Source: Spirogloea muscicola (Eukaryota; Streptophyta; Zygnematophyceae; Spirogloeales; Spirogloeaceae). From it: a stretch of DNA of 29,737 nucleotides. Location: assembly GCA_009602725.1 (NCBI GenBank), contig WELB01000306.1, forward strand, positions 78,879 to 108,615, in the 5' to 3' direction. Shown in pieces: positions 20,332 through 29,200 of this stretch (position 1 is its first letter; each line of letters starts with the position of its first letter). The position numbers and the translations under genes were made by a program. The notes below the pieces were generated by a model. It saw only the letters and a list, made by a program, of their open reading frames with translations, was not told the origin of the DNA and ran no database searches.

Positions 20332-20525
20332 GAAAATTTCGTGTATTTGAAACAAACATAGGCCAATGGCCAAGTACAAAGGCAAGCAAGCACATCTAAA
20401 TATCTACATAACCTACAGCAGGTTGACCCGCTCAAAATCCACGGGTCAAAACATAAAGGTCGCTAACCGATGCATGAATACTAGATGTCAGGTATGAAGC
20501 CCTTCTGTCACCAACTAGAGCTATC
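20332..20525 (-). mobile_element. LINE copy A3, only the last ~190 bases
   Basis: The reverse complement of 19573-19760, with few differences, covering codons for ALVGDRRASYLTSSIHASVSDLYVLTRGF and the 3' UTR. It is strongly 5'-truncated. Close similarity to A2 suggests recent insertion or local duplication. Confidence 0.88.
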
Positions 20526-20526
20526 T

Positions 20527-20640
20527 TAGGCCCCTCTGAACCTTTGTGAATTCTTTTTGGGCTGGCTTTTCGCAGCCCTTGCCCCCATCGGGAGTGCCAC
20601 TTCTTCTGTTTTACCATAGCATCCTCAGGCCCCTTTGTAG
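20527..20640 (+). repeat. Hairpin repeat family member
   Basis: About 75 bases from CCCCTCTGAACCTTTGTGAATTC to GGGAGTGCCACTTCTTCT recur almost unchanged at 20996-21072. TTTTACCATAGCATCCTCAGGCCCCTTTGTA at its end also occurs at 19181-19210. Confidence 0.75.
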
Positions 20641-20645
20641 TTAGT

Positions 20646-20760
20646 AGCTGCTTTGTTTCTTCTTGTGTGCTTCGCCTTAGTGCTTCGCCTGGCCCCCTTC
20701 TTCTTGGGCTTCTTGTACTCTGCTCATTCTTTTTGGGCTGGCTGTTCCAGCCCCTATCCA
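20646..20760 (+). repeat. Inverted partner of 19779-19888, with hairpin motif
   Basis: It runs from GCTGCTTTGTTTCTTCTTGTG to GGGCTGGCTGTTCCAGCCCC. The order of this pair relative to the A2/A3 pair excludes one simple large palindrome, so the two inverted pairs arose separately. Confidence 0.7.
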
Positions 20761-20809
20761 CACGCGCGCAGGACGCGCTCTGGCCGCGGCCTCCGGGTCT
20801 CGGCGGAGT

Positions 20810-20943
20810 GCCTCCTTCCCTGCCTCGAGCTACTCGGACCTGATGTTGCTCACTCGCGGGTACTGAGCTTCCCTAGTATGTTGTCGTGATTGGTAGAGTA
20901 GAGGAGTCCTTCCTCGGCATCTCATTCTTCGGCTTTGGACATT
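20810..20943 (+). mobile_element. LINE family B 3' end, copy B3 (134-bp direct repeat)
   Basis: Apparently identical to 19958-20091, offset by 852 bases. The sequences before and after the repeats differ, which fits two insertions of one source or a small local conversion. Confidence 0.8.
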
Positions 20944-20966
20944 ATCCTCAATGGGCAAGCTCTTTC

Positions 20967-21130
20967 TTCTTTTGTAGCTGCTCACCGCTCTTAGGCCCCT
21001 CTGAACCTTTGTGAATTCTTTTTGGGCTGGCTTTTCGCAGCCCTTGCCCCCATTGGGAGTGCTACTTCTTCTTCTTCTCCTCACTTTCTGGACCATAGCC
21101 TCTCTGATTTGCGGCTGCTTAGCAGAAGAA
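20967..21130 (+). repeat. Hairpin repeat family member, longest copy
   Basis: It contains GTAGCTGCTCACCGCTCTTAGG, the hairpin GGGCTGGCTTTTCGCAGCCC, GGGAGTGCTACTTC, a CTT run and CTCTGATTTGCGGCTGCTTAG. This copy shows the fullest order of modules. Confidence 0.7.
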
Positions 21131-21171
21131 AGAGCTGAGTGTCCCAGCCACCAGTCAATTCGGCCGCGCTT

Positions 21172-21310
21172 TTCCCTCCTTCCCCGCATCGAGCTGTTCT
21201 GACCTGCTGTTGCAAGGGGGCTCTCAGCTTTTGACATTGTCCATTCTTTCTGGGCTGGTTTTGCCTGCCCCCTTTCTCTATGGGCGCGCACTTTCTTCTT
21301 TATGGGGGCA
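21172..21310 (+). mobile_element. LINE family B 3' end (copy B4) with hairpin tail
   Basis: SFPASSCSDLLL is readable at about 21178-21220, with the frame decayed after it. GACATTGTCCATTC, a degenerate GGGCTGG hairpin and TCTATGGGCGCGC follow. This links family B ends with the hairpin repeat, as in copy B2. Confidence 0.6.
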
Positions 21311-21382
21311 AGGGCTGCTCTCAGTAACCTCACGCACTTCTAGTCAGTAAGTGCCAGTCAGAATACGAGAATAGCTAGCGGG

Positions 21383-21442
21383 CGTTGACCGCTGCAGCGA
21401 TACTGCAGGCGCATGCAATGCACCTGGGCGAGAGACTGTCGC
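21383..21442 (+). pseudogene. Short LINE-like C-terminal fragment
   Basis: The plus strand reads AAILQAHAMHLGERLSL, similar to the LQRAQAYALHQKAGRAL helix of copy A1. The match is short and the assignment tentative. Confidence 0.35.
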
Positions 21443-21985
21443 TGTGAAATCGGTCTGCTTCGCATGGAGGGAGCTCGAGTCACCGAGCGTCGAGCGCCCC
21501 AATCGTCGATGGCAAGGGGGAAGAACTCGTCCTCCGTGGATAGTCAGCGTTCTTCGCCTTTTAACGAGCTTACTACTTTGATAGCAATGAGACACCGTTG
21601 GCAGACCAAGTAGGCTTAAGTGCATTGCTCAAAGTCCGTTACACAAGATGCAGTAAGTGAAAGTTTTTTATCAGACAAGGGCACAAGAATCTGTCATGTT
21701 TGTGTCATCCATAGAGTTATTGAGGAATTATCCGTGTGGCATGCTACTTCAATGTTGTTCTCTAGCAGATTTGTCTTTGGTTTGTGTTACATGCCAAAAC
21801 TTATCAGCAGCATTAGTAGACCATAACCTACTTCCTCAGCACAAGGAACTGATATTGAATATGATTGTGAGCAAGATAGCAAGAAGAAACAGATTGCACA
21901 AGCTATTACAACATCTGCTCAAGTTAAGCTGTAGGCTTCGTGCAGAGGAGCCTAAAATCCGACAGATTAGCTGCCGGAAAACTCT
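21443..21985. other. Unassigned AT-richer stretch
   Basis: An open frame at 21657-22088 (+) could code a helical piece (LLPQHKELILNMIVSKIARRN, then LHKLLQHLLKLSCRL). It lacks family motifs and clear splice sites. Base composition is more AT-rich than the nearby genes. It could be a decayed gene or part of a retroelement. Confidence 0.3.
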
Positions 21986-21989
21986 AACG

Positions 21990-22085
21990 AAAGCCGGAGG
22001 CCGCAACGAGAGCACGGCCAGCACGCAGATGGAAGGCGTGGGCCATGGACCGCAGAAGGGAGACGGACAAACGCATACGATTACC
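21990..22085 (-). pseudogene. LINE C-terminal fragment
   Basis: The minus strand reads RMRLSVSLLRSMAHAFHLRAGRALVAA, clearly related to the fragment at 20160-20245. It marks the right edge of recognisable LINE material. Confidence 0.55.
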
Positions 22086-22089
22086 TGAG

Positions 22090-23099
22090 CCGACGATCTT
22101 GTTCCATCCAGCTGTCAGTCTTGCAGTTACTTCTTTGGCCCCCTGATTGAAGTTGCTCTCGACATACCTGACTCCTGGCGGGCTTTGAGGAGGCATTCTT
22201 GGCACTCTGCTCCCATAATCGACAAGGGGCCGCGCGACCAGACGTAATTCTGTGTTGCTGTAGCTGTAAGCATGGTCTTTACTGCAAGAGGGTGTTGCTT
22301 AAGACCGGACAGCCACAAGAGTACATCATTCGGACCAAAGTAGAGTCGTAGTTAAGGAGTAGGGCGTAGCAGTTCAGGGTTGGAAAGAAGCGGATTAGGG
22401 TTCCTCGTCGAGGGCTCGCCTCTGCCCCGCCCCCCCTCCTCTCTCCAACGCGTTAGCTTTCTCCTGCTCTCTCCACTCTGCCCCTCTTCGCCTCAGCCGC
22501 CATTGCCATCCGTCCGACCTTCGGCGGCCGCCTGGCGAGCCTCGGCGCAGGAAGGCGCACCTCGCTCTCCTAGGAGCCCCGTCGTCTCCAAAGCTCGCAC
22601 GCCCAAGTCCGTCGTGCCTCCATGGTGGCCTCGCTCGGCCACCACCCACCTCGCCAGAGCGCCGCTGCCGGCCTCCCACCACTCTCCACTCGCTTGGCAC
22701 TCCTGGGCCTCATGGGCTCATAGGCGCCCCGTCTCGTCTTCGTGCTCGGCCGCTGCGGCGGTCACGGCCTCCTCGTCCCGGCCCCGAGGCCATATAGCTG
22801 CTGAAAGGCACGAAGGCCTGCAGGAGCTGCTGTCTGCGAGCCCCTGGCAGGCACGACCCGCCTCCTCGTCTTCACCTACTGCAGCACCTTGCCTGCCTCG
22901 GCAAATGGGTGGCGGCACAAGCTTTCCGACTTATAGCTCAAGTGCTGCTCTCGGTGTGCTCTCAGGAGTTTGGTGAGAGAAGCTGCTGGTGGTGCAGTGC
23001 AAGCAGCCGGCACCCACCTCGACCTCGAGGCGATACGGCTACTTGCAGCCATATGGGGACCTTAGCCTAAGGCCAGCTCGGGGGTGCTCGCCAGTTGCG
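22090..23099. other. Spacer, then promoter and 5' UTR of the DCN1-like gene
   Basis: 22090-22380 shows no gene. From 22380 the sequence becomes C-rich. A long frame at 22380-22976 (+) is low-complexity Ser/Pro and probably leader sequence. A telo-box-like TTAGGGTT lies at 22395. Confidence 0.4.
22395..22402. promoter_or_regulatory. Telo-box-like motif upstream of the DCN1-like gene
   Basis: TTAGGGTT is the complement of AACCCTAA. It sits about 700 bases upstream of the start codon, at the point where pyrimidine-rich leader-like sequence begins. Its function is inferred. Confidence 0.35.
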
Positions 23100-26093
23100 A
23101 TGGTAAGCGCCAGCTCTCGCTCCCACCCTTCCCTCCTACCGCCCTCCCTCTCCTCCCCCCCCTCCCTCCTCCAGCTCTCCTCCCCCTTCTCCTTACCCTT
23201 CTCCCTCTCTCTCGCTCTCTCGCTCTCGCTCTCGCTCTCGCTCTCGCTCTCGCTCTCGCTCGCTCCCTCTCCCTCTCCCTCACCCTCTCCCTCTCCCTCT
23301 CCCTCTCCCTCCCTCCCTCCACCTCTCCCTCTCCCTCTCTATCTCTCTCTTCCTCCCTCCCTCCCTCCCTCCCTCCNCTCCTCTCTCTCTCTCTTTCCCC
23401 CCTCCTCCCTCTCCTACTCTTCCTCTCTCCTTCTTCCCCTCTCTCCCCCTCTCGTCATACCTCCCTCTCTCCCCCTCCCTCTCGCACTCGCTCTCTCGCT
23501 CATTTGCGTGTGTACTCGGCACTTGGAGGCCCTTGGAGCTGCAGGCCGTGCAGCCACCGCTCCGCTGCATGTCCACGCAGAGCTGTCAGGCAGGCCAGCC
23601 AGCGCCGGCACTGACCAGTGGGCACGCCACTTGGGCCGTGCAGAACAAACTCACACGGAGCCAGCGCGAGAAAGTCGGCCAGTTTGTCAGCATCGCAGGC
23701 GCCAGGTGCGGCTGCTGGGTTCCGCAGTTCTGGGTGCCATGTTTTGCGTGCCTTGATCTCACAAATTGAAGAAGCGCCAGACAATATGACCCCATAGTAC
23801 AGAGCAGGCTGCCTCCTGCCTTTGCCACAGCTGACGCCGAGATGGAGTCTGGCCTGCAGCGAGAAGGCGGCGATCGCTGCGCTCAAGGCCAGCGACTGGA
23901 GCGTCGAGGCGGCCTTTGAGTTCTTCTACAGCCACCCGGGGTCTGGCGCCGGCGGCGGTGGAGACGGCAGCGGCGGCGGGCGGCACTTGCCCCAGGCCGC
24001 CACCAACGACGCCCTCATTCACAGCCTGTACCTCCGCTACAAAGGCGAGCTGCCGCTCGAGCAACCACTGGACTGACCAACTTCAACCAAATGGCCACCG
24101 TGCCCCAATTAACCGGCAACCCCTCGTGTCTATCCTCGTTCCGGCGAAAAGCAAGTTGCTGAATCTCTGAGCGCCGGCTGACATGCGGCGGTCGCTTGCG
24201 TGCACGCAGACCCCTACCAGGAGATGATCTATGCTGATGGTATCTCGCTGCTCTGCGAGGACCTGCAGGTCCGCTGCTGGCCTCCCTCCATTTTCCGCCA
24301 CTTTGCATAAAAGCTGCGCCAGTGGCACTCACCAACAATTGAAGTCTGCTTGGTCTCAAAGCAAGGGTCACTAAGGGGTGCGTTTGCTCTGATCTGTAAT
24401 TGCAGGTGGACCCGAATGACATCGCTCTGGTGAGTTGGAACTGATGCAAAGGGATTGCTGGTGGTCGGCCCCTTTGTCAGTCGTGACCAGCGTCGTTCTT
24501 ATATGGCGCTTAGTGCCTCTTGCCACTTTGAGGCTCCTCTGTCTGTTGCTTAGCCCCTGCTTTGCTGAGATTGGGTTCCTTGCAAAGAGTGTTATATCTG
24601 GTGGGAGCCTCGTATATGACTTTGATGCGAACTTGAATGTGCCACTTGCCATATTGCTCCTTTGTGCAGCTGGTGCTATCATGGCACATGAAAGCCGCAG
24701 CAATGTGTGAATATTCGCGGCAGGAGTTTGTTAGCGGTCTTAAATTCCTTGGGTGAGTTGGTGTCTCTCCTCCTGCTCCGCTGGCTCTGTACCCTTTACA
24801 ATAGCCTAGCCAGCACCACTGCAATGCAGCCATTGCCGCGATGCCAGGGCTCGATGATTGAGTGGCACTGTTCAAGCAGCAATGTTGCTGTATGCAAACT
24901 CATGTACAGGGTGGACTCAATCGAGAAGCTCCGCCAGCTACTGCCTGCTCTACGGACCGAGCTCAAGGACGACCGTGAGCTCATCCAACCTCTCCTACTT
25001 TGACCATCTTGTGTCACAAGGTCAAAGTTTGTGAACGTTGAGACAAGAGCTTGTCCTCTACGTTATCGGCATCCCTCATCCGGCATCCTACATCCTTTTT
25101 GCACCTCGCTTGGCGCAGCGTCCGTCGTTGTCGACCCCCACTTGATTCAAGTGCTTGCACTGCCTCGCAGACAAGTTCCGGGAGATGTACGGCTTTGCAT
25201 TTGACTGGGCCAAGGAGAAGGTGCAGCTCCGTCCTCAGACAGCACTCCCCCATCGGCATCCATGGAGTTGGTGCATTTGACTTGCGGCTGAGAGTTGCAT
25301 ATATGTGGGCAATGGCGTTCCTGCAGGGCCAGAAGTCACTGGCTCTGGACACCGCAGTTGGCATGTGGATGCTGCTGCTGGCCGAGCGCCCGTGGCCTCT
25401 CGTCGAGCCATGGTGTCGCTTTCTCCAGGTCAAGCTCTTGACAGTCTAGACCATAGCCCATTACATTGATGCCTTGCTCGTTCATTGTACACCTCCTCCC
25501 TGCTTCTACTCGCCTCCTCCTCTCCTCAGCTGCTTACCATGCCGCTCGTGGCATGACGCCACCACTTGGATGCATGGTGCAGGCTCGACACAACAAGGCC
25601 ATCTCCCGTGACACGTGGGCGCAGCTCCTTGAGTTCTCGTGGGTGAGTACAGTGCCTCCCGATGCACTTCCTAGCTTCCCCATTGTACTTCCTACCTATC
25701 TTCTATTAGCTCCAGCAATGTTTGCAGTGTTCAGGTTAACAAGATGTCAGACATCAAACTGAGAGAATATGAATGTGCCGGCTCAAACAACAATGGCTGA
25801 AAAGAAAATTGCTGTCAGCTGTTTTTCAGCAATCAGTTCGTCAATTAGTGAGGCCGCACAAGAAAGGGTTCACATCTCATTACATGGCAGCTGCCGTCTG
25901 CTGGGGAGCGAGGCCCGTGTGTCTGTACTCATTGGGCTGCTTGGCTGACGTGCAGAACATTGAACCCTCACTGACTAACTACGACGAGGAGGGCGCCTGG
26001 CCATACTTGCTGGACGAGTTCGTGGACTACCTGCGGGAGGCGGGCATAGCGCCGCCCAAGGTGCCAATGGCACCTGTGACAGCGGCAAGGTGA
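23100..26093 (+). CDS. DCUN1D1-like: DCN1-like protein, cullin neddylation co-E3 (11 exons)
   Basis: Coding exons: 23100-23102 (ATG only), 23644-23705, 23860-24044, 24210-24268, 24406-24429, 24670-24752, 24910-24974, 25171-25220, 25327-25428, 25583-25642, 25956-26093. The phases join to 276 residues. DCN1 binds UBC12 and cullin/RBX1 and speeds NEDD8 transfer. The N-terminus MNKLTRSQREKVGQFVSIAGAS matches human MNKLKSSQKDKVRQF. A UBA domain follows (EKAAIAALKASDWSVEAAFEFF, about residues 22-43). The PONY domain covers about 75-260: RYKDPYQEMIYADGISLLCEDLQ, VDPNDIALLVLSWHMKAAAMCEYS, GQKSLALDTAVGMW, VEPWCRFLQARHNKAISRDTW and NYDEEGAWPYLLDEFVDYL. The Asp-Ala-Asp cullin-binding patch of the family seems present (LDTA, HNKA, SRDT). 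Intron 3 (24045-24209) has a GC donor. An alternative start at 23533 would add an unrelated leader and is less likely. Confidence 0.94.
23103..23643 (+). other. DCN1 intron 1, immediately after the start codon
   Basis: The donor ATG|GTAAGC and acceptor GTGCAG|AAC put the initiator Met alone in the first coding exon. Most of the intron is a CT-rich microsatellite. Confidence 0.8.
23140..23505. repeat. Compound CT-rich microsatellite in DCN1 intron 1
   Basis: (CTCTCG)n, (CCCTCT)n and (CCCT)n blocks with an N at 23377. The strand asymmetry is extreme: almost no purine on the plus strand except G in CTCTCG units. Such mirror-like polypyrimidine DNA can form triplex structures. Confidence 0.9.
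24045..24209 (+). other. GC-AG intron of the DCN1-like gene
   Basis: The donor is AAAG|GCGAGC and the acceptor CACGCAG|AC. The join gives RYKDPYQEM, the conserved PONY start. Without it the frame runs to a stop at 24074. Confidence 0.88.
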
Positions 26094-26288
26094 CTGCGCC
26101 TGCCGTAGACTTGGCTGACCAGTGGCCTCCATAGCCACTGCCTCCACCGCCGTCATAGCAATAGGTGCTACCTTCAGGCGCTAGCCGCGCCGCGGGACTC
26201 TCATGAGAAGACGCCCTCTTGGTGCTGGCCGCTTCTGGCCGCCGCTGCTACCGTAGCAGCATTGTTAGGGGGGGTTTGGTTGGAGTCA
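26094..26288. other. Shared 3' region of convergent DCN1-like and ORC3 genes
   Basis: Only 195 bases separate the two stop codons, so the 3' UTRs must be short or overlap. No repeat or further gene is seen. Confidence 0.6.
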
Positions 26289-29200
26289 CTAACACAGCGA
26301 GGTGGCCAGTGTGACGTGGTGTGGCCACCGCCTGCCAGCCGGCGCGGCAGCGCCCACGAGCTGAAGCTCTGCGGCAGCCTGCTCGAAATGCGCCCTGTGT
26401 CCAGTCGTCAAGGGCTGACACAGGGCTCTTGCAAAGACAGGGGCGCTGCAGCACGAGCGCGTGGGCACGCCGTCTTGCAGTCCAAGTCCACATTACTTGA
26501 AACATAAGCACCGAGTCCTTGGTCAGTGTGCATGCACTACCAGATTCTTAGTAGAGCGCCTAACCAGACCTGCATTATGCATGTTGGTAAACGTTACCTC
26601 TTGCAAATGCAGACTGTCCTGCTCCTCAAGGATACTACATCACTAGCTTGGACCACGATTCACCACTAGCTTGGACCACGAAAGTCCGCAACTATCTCCA
26701 TCTTCTGTCCTTCATCTTGAGACAAGTGACCTCCATATAAGCTTGCGCAGTGGGGAGGGATACTGCTGCACGGCCAGCTCCCTTTGTGGCTTCAGTAGCG
26801 TCGCTGAGCCCCGCCGGCAATGCCAACTGCCCTGCGGCAACTGGCTGAGCCGAGCGTTGAGGGCCTGGCACCACTCTCGGGCATCGATCAGGTCTCCGCT
26901 GCTGTCAAGGCCGTGTAAGGCCGCCAGCCTGTCACAGCAGTGCAGCAACAGCAGTGCGGCAAAGGTGCACACTCAAAACCCTGCAGCAGCTTCGATGATC
27001 CTTACACTGGCAGCACAAAGCTCTTTAGTGTCAAAATGCACTTGATTATAAGGGGATCGTCAAGGCAGGCTGTAGGCCTAAGGCTTCATAGTCAAGGAAG
27101 GCTGCGCTCAAGGAGTTGTTGAGATACGCACGCAAGGCAGGTAGGGTGGTCCTCAAAGGGTGCGGCAATGGTGGCGGCATCGTGGCTGCCAGCTGGCGGT
27201 GGCGGTGACGGGAAACAGCTGCGCAGGTCTTGCAGGATGTTGGCACTGGATTGCGGTGTCACTGCCTGCAGGCAACCCAACCAAGCAGCAGTCATAGGCT
27301 GCCATCGCTGCAATGGCTGGCAATCTCCTTCGCAGGCGAGGTGGGTTGTCGGGAGCTCACGTCGGCAAAGGCTGCGGATCCTGCAAATGTGTAGATCTCG
27401 CAGAAAGGCAGGCCACGCGAGACATGTGCAATGTGCCTGCGACGCGGGACACAGTTGTTGTGTTGCAGCAGTCAGCCAATGCCACTGTGCCTCGGGCCAA
27501 TTATTACCATGGCCGCCACACTGGACTCACTCGACGAGGTTGTGGAAGAGAAGCAGCAGCCGCTTGCTGATGCAGCCACCGTTGGCCCCAGACACCTCAG
27601 TGCTCTCCGATGCTAGCCTGCCGCCGCGTCAATGCTGCCGCCGCGCTTTCAGGCGGCAGAAAACCTCCAGCCGGCCACAAGCGCGTCGCGGATTGGCAGT
27701 CCGAGCCCGACCGCAGAGGGGTTCCAGAAGCGCCGCATGTACCGCCGGCGTTTGACAGCCTCGAGGCCGACTGCGGCGGCAGCAGGGGCAGCGACGCCGA
27801 GGCCATTGCGGTCTTCGGGCTCCTTGTCAATGAGTGCCAGTGCCTGCAGCTCGTCTGCGACCTGCAGCGCTCGCTCTTCATAGGCATCAGCTGCTGGTGC
27901 TGCGCTTGACGGAGCTTCAGCGCATTGAGCTCGGTGAAAGTAAAAAGACATTAACATTGAATTTGATTTATAGTGGATTCTCTACAAGAACGTGTGGGTT
28001 TGGCGCAGGGTATATGGTCCACGTATGGAAGGTCCAAGTAAGCCATCGTACCTCGCACCACGGCTCTGCGAGCACCTGCAGCTCATGCAGCAGGTCGCCA
28101 ATGCGCGCCGGCCACGTCCTGCAGTGCGCTCAGCTCGCAGGCAAGCATCAGCTCACTGACCACCACTGCTTGAGTTTGACCTGCTCGTGTGTTGGCGCAG
28201 ACAGAGCGCTCAAAAAGGTACAGTGGAAGGCACCTCAGGCCGCGCTCAAGTGCTGCAAGGAGGCGTGAGCCGGCTCCAGCGGCGCCGCTGCTTGGCGGAT
28301 CGGAGGGCGGCAGTGTACTCGGCGTGAGAAAGTCGGGATGGAGCGCATCAACGAAGAGGCTGAGCAGGCTCCCACTGCCACTTCCGACTGCAAGTCTCTG
28401 AGATGCGGCGTGGAGGCACTGCAACACCAGCCAGCCACAGCAGCGCTCAGTCACAGAGCCATGGCCTGGCCCGACGAGCGACGCGCCTCGGTGTTGGTCG
28501 TCGTGTATGGCTTGCGAAGCCGACCTGCAGAGCGCTGCCCCAGCGGCACCACGCCGTGCGAGCACTACAGAGGGCCGCCGCCAGTGCCGGCCGCGTCAAC
28601 GCTGGGCCTCCCTTGTCCAAAGCGGACGGCAGGCGCGCGGCACTTTCGAGAAGGTCGTCGGACAGTGCAGCGCAGAGCTCCTCCACATCCTGGCAAGCTC
28701 AGCGCCAGAGGTTGTGGCAACGACAATGCTGCAGGCTACGTCAGACAGTCGACGGATCTCTGTCCTTCTTGCAAGCAGATCAAACGCAAGGACTGTCGAT
28801 AAGATAACAGTGAGTCTGAGTGATCAAGGGTTGTGGCTTACCTGATCGGCATCCGGCAGCAACGCTGGCGCCAGGCAGCTGAGAGGTTGCGAGCTGACAT
28901 GCTCGTGAATTGCCATCTGCCAGCATCGGAGCCCACACATCAGCTGGCAGCAACTTGGCAGTGCCGTGACCAATGCCGTGATGACCGGCGGCAGCGAGCC
29001 AGAGCGAGGTGCCCCGACCTTGAGGACGGCTGCGAGCGCGGCAGCGCTGTGCGCGCTGGCGGCAGCGGTAGCTGCAGCGGCGTGCAAGAGCGCCAGCGAG
29101 GGCTGCAGCGGCAGCACCGCTGCGCGCAGCACGGCGTCTGCACGCTCCGAGGGCGGCGGGAGCGCAAACGTACGCGCCCGCAGGCGGGCGACTGCGCCGG

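Noticed and set aside
19573-20757. One large palindrome spanning the LINE A2/A3 region
   Set aside because: The inverted partners are in the order A, B, A', B' instead of A, B, B', A', so they are independent inverted pairs.
22380-22976. 198-codon plus-strand frame upstream of DCN1
   Set aside because: It is low-complexity Ser/Pro/Arg with no domain and lies where the 5' UTR of DCN1 is expected. The antisense frame is equally biased.
22989-23756. 255-codon Ser/Leu/Pro frame and antisense Arg/Glu frame
   Set aside because: Both are translations of the CT microsatellite in DCN1 intron 1.
27168-28845. Several plus-strand frames over 27.2-28.8 kb
   Set aside because: They are antisense shadows of ORC3, whose minus-strand exons show phase-consistent junctions and family motifs.
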